From assembly GCA_030646035.1 (NCBI GenBank), contig JAUSMY010000010.1, positions 124,001 through 188,000 on the forward strand: a stretch of 64,000 nucleotides of DNA. Direction: 5' to 3'. Below are positions 63,201 to 64,000 of this stretch, piece after piece. The translations under genes and the position numbers were made by a program. The DNA comes from Thermodesulfovibrionia bacterium (GTDB lineage: Bacteria; Nitrospirota; Thermodesulfovibrionia; UBA6902). Below the pieces are notes generated by a model. The model searched no databases and was not told where the DNA came from. It saw only the letters and a program-made list of their open reading frames with translations. Every line of letters starts with the position of its first letter. The first letter of the stretch is position 1.

Positions 63201-64000
63201 ATGAGAAATATGAAATTGGAAATTAAAAGCTCCCGGACAACCGTTAATCTCAGATATATACTTTTATTTATTCTTTTTTATTTCTCACTCCTTATTTCTG
63301 CATCAGCAGAGGAATCTTTAAATATATCTTCCGACTCCCTGGAGTATATATCCAGAGAGAATACATATATCGGGAAAGGAAATGTCAGCATACTGTATAA
63401 AGACCAAAGCCTGAAAGCCGACGAAGTGCGCCTGAACAATTCCACATCTGATGCCGTTGCGACAGGCAATATTATTTATGAAAGCAGTGAAACTATTATT
63501 AATGCTGATAAGCTGGAGTTGAACCTTGAAAATAAACTGGGCACAATTTATAAAAGCTACATATTATATAAAAAGAAAAATTACCACATCAGAGGCGGGG
63601 ACCTGACAAAGACAGGGGATGAAAGTTATAAGATGGATCGAGCCACTGTTACAACATGTGATGCAAACCCTCCTGAATGGCATATCTCTGCTGAAGACAT
63701 CATAGCGGTTGAGCACGAAAGACTGACCCTCAAAAATGCGAAATTCTATATAAGAAACATTCCTGTTCTATATACACCGTATTTCACCGTCCCTTTATTG
63801 GGCAAGCGAGAGACAGGTTTATTGAACCCGACTATCGGATATACAAATACTAAAGGATTCACTTACAAACAGGGGTTTTTCTGGGCCATACGTGACAACA
63901 TGGATGCAACCATCTACCTTGATTACTATAGCAATAAAGGGCTTGGCAAAGGTCTTGATTACAGGTATATATCAAACCCTGAGTCTCTTGGAGAAGTATG
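63201..64000 (+). CDS. lptD: LPS-assembly protein LptD, N-terminal part (runs off the right edge)
   Basis: The frame is open from ATG 63201 to the edge, 266 codons. A signal sequence (about residues 18-37, ending SASAEE) leads into an OstA/LptA-like beta-jellyroll (SSDSLEYISRENTYIGKGNV, LKADEVRLN, ATGNIIYE). Next comes the LptD-specific TTCDANPPEWHISAEDII and IPVLYTPYFTVPLLGKRETGLLNPTIGY at the start of the barrel. It delivers LPS to the outer leaflet, which confirms a diderm cell envelope. It begins eight bases after folC. Confidence 0.93.
   Translation, partial: MRNMKLEIKSSRTTVNLRYILLFILFYFSLLISASAEESLNISSDSLEYISRENTYIGKGNVSILYKDQSLKADEVRLNNSTSDAVATGNIIYESSETIINADKLELNLENKLGTIYKSYILYKKKNYHIRGGDLTKTGDESYKMDRATVTTCDANPPEWHISAEDIIAVEHERLTLKNAKFYIRNIPVLYTPYFTVPLLGKRETGLLNPTIGYTNTKGFTYKQGFFWAIRDNMDATIYLDYYSNKGLGKGLDYRYISNPESLGEV

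Noticed and set aside
1-64000. CRISPR arrays, tRNA or rRNA genes, intact IS or prophage
   Set aside because: No regular short repeats with spacers, cloverleaf sequence, rRNA sequence, transposase or phage genes were recognised on either strand.

Overview
The window comes from a diderm (Gram-negative-type) bacterium with AT-rich DNA. The evidence is an lptD start at the right edge, an outer-membrane beta-barrel protein, and an outer-membrane polysaccharide export (OPX) protein. The housekeeping block trpF / trpB-trpA-accD-folC-lptD resembles arrangements I know from Nitrospirota and the former Deltaproteobacteria. The phylum is an inference and is not settled here. I saw no rRNA, tRNA, CRISPR array, intact transposase or phage gene.

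About 58 kb, from the left edge to the methyltransferase ending at 58609, is a very large cell-surface glycan locus, interrupted only by trpF and a phospholipase D/cardiolipin synthase-type gene at 54-55.8 kb. Left edge (1-2.0 kb, minus strand): an amino acid:carrier-protein ligase of the SerRS-like class, its small carrier protein, and the start of an MBOAT acyltransferase. Together they look like a Dlt-type aminoacylation system rebuilt around a different activating enzyme. Then 2.2-10.5 kb (plus strand): two sugar-nucleotide SDR enzymes, a nucleotidyltransferase, a carbamoyltransferase with SxtJ and DUF5989 membrane partners, a methyltransferase, a GT-C glycosyltransferase and a polyprenyl-phosphate-type GT2.

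10.5-22.4 kb (minus strand): a methyltransferase and an XrtA-type polysaccharide deacetylase, a GT4, the GDP-heptose module gmhA-hddA-hddC with an SDR carrying a Cys/His insertion, a WbaP-like initiating transferase, a 748-residue GT4 made of two fused tandem copies, a radical SAM/SPASM protein and a second deacetylase. 22.4-45.9 kb, mostly minus strand: three SGNH proteins (one with degenerate catalytic blocks), many GT4/GT2 enzymes, six methyltransferases (two in tandem and two in a duplicated GT4-methyltransferase cassette), a sulfatase-fold protein with Thr at the nucleophile position, a formyltransferase/GINT1-like fusion, an asparagine-synthase-type amidotransferase, a Wzx-like flippase and a degenerate PAPS-reductase-like protein.

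45.9-53.9 kb (minus strand) is the assembly and export core: Wzy-like polymerase, a GalE-like epimerase, a Wzz/BY-kinase, an OPX protein with four SLBB repeats, an outer-membrane beta-barrel and a WecA/MraY-type initiating transferase. At 54-58.6 kb the plus strand carries trpF, the phospholipase D/cardiolipin synthase-type gene and a second GT-C + GT2 + convergent methyltransferase cassette paralogous to the one at 8.2-11.1 kb. trpB, trpA, accD, folC and lptD close the window.

The likely logic is Wzx/Wzy-dependent assembly. Nucleotide sugars, including GDP-heptose, are made and built onto a lipid carrier by one or both initiating transferases. They are extended by GT4/GT2 enzymes, then methylated, carbamoylated, amidated, deacetylated and possibly aminoacylated. 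The product is flipped, polymerised and exported through the OPX/beta-barrel pair. The most novel-looking part is the ligase-carrier-MBOAT set at the left edge.
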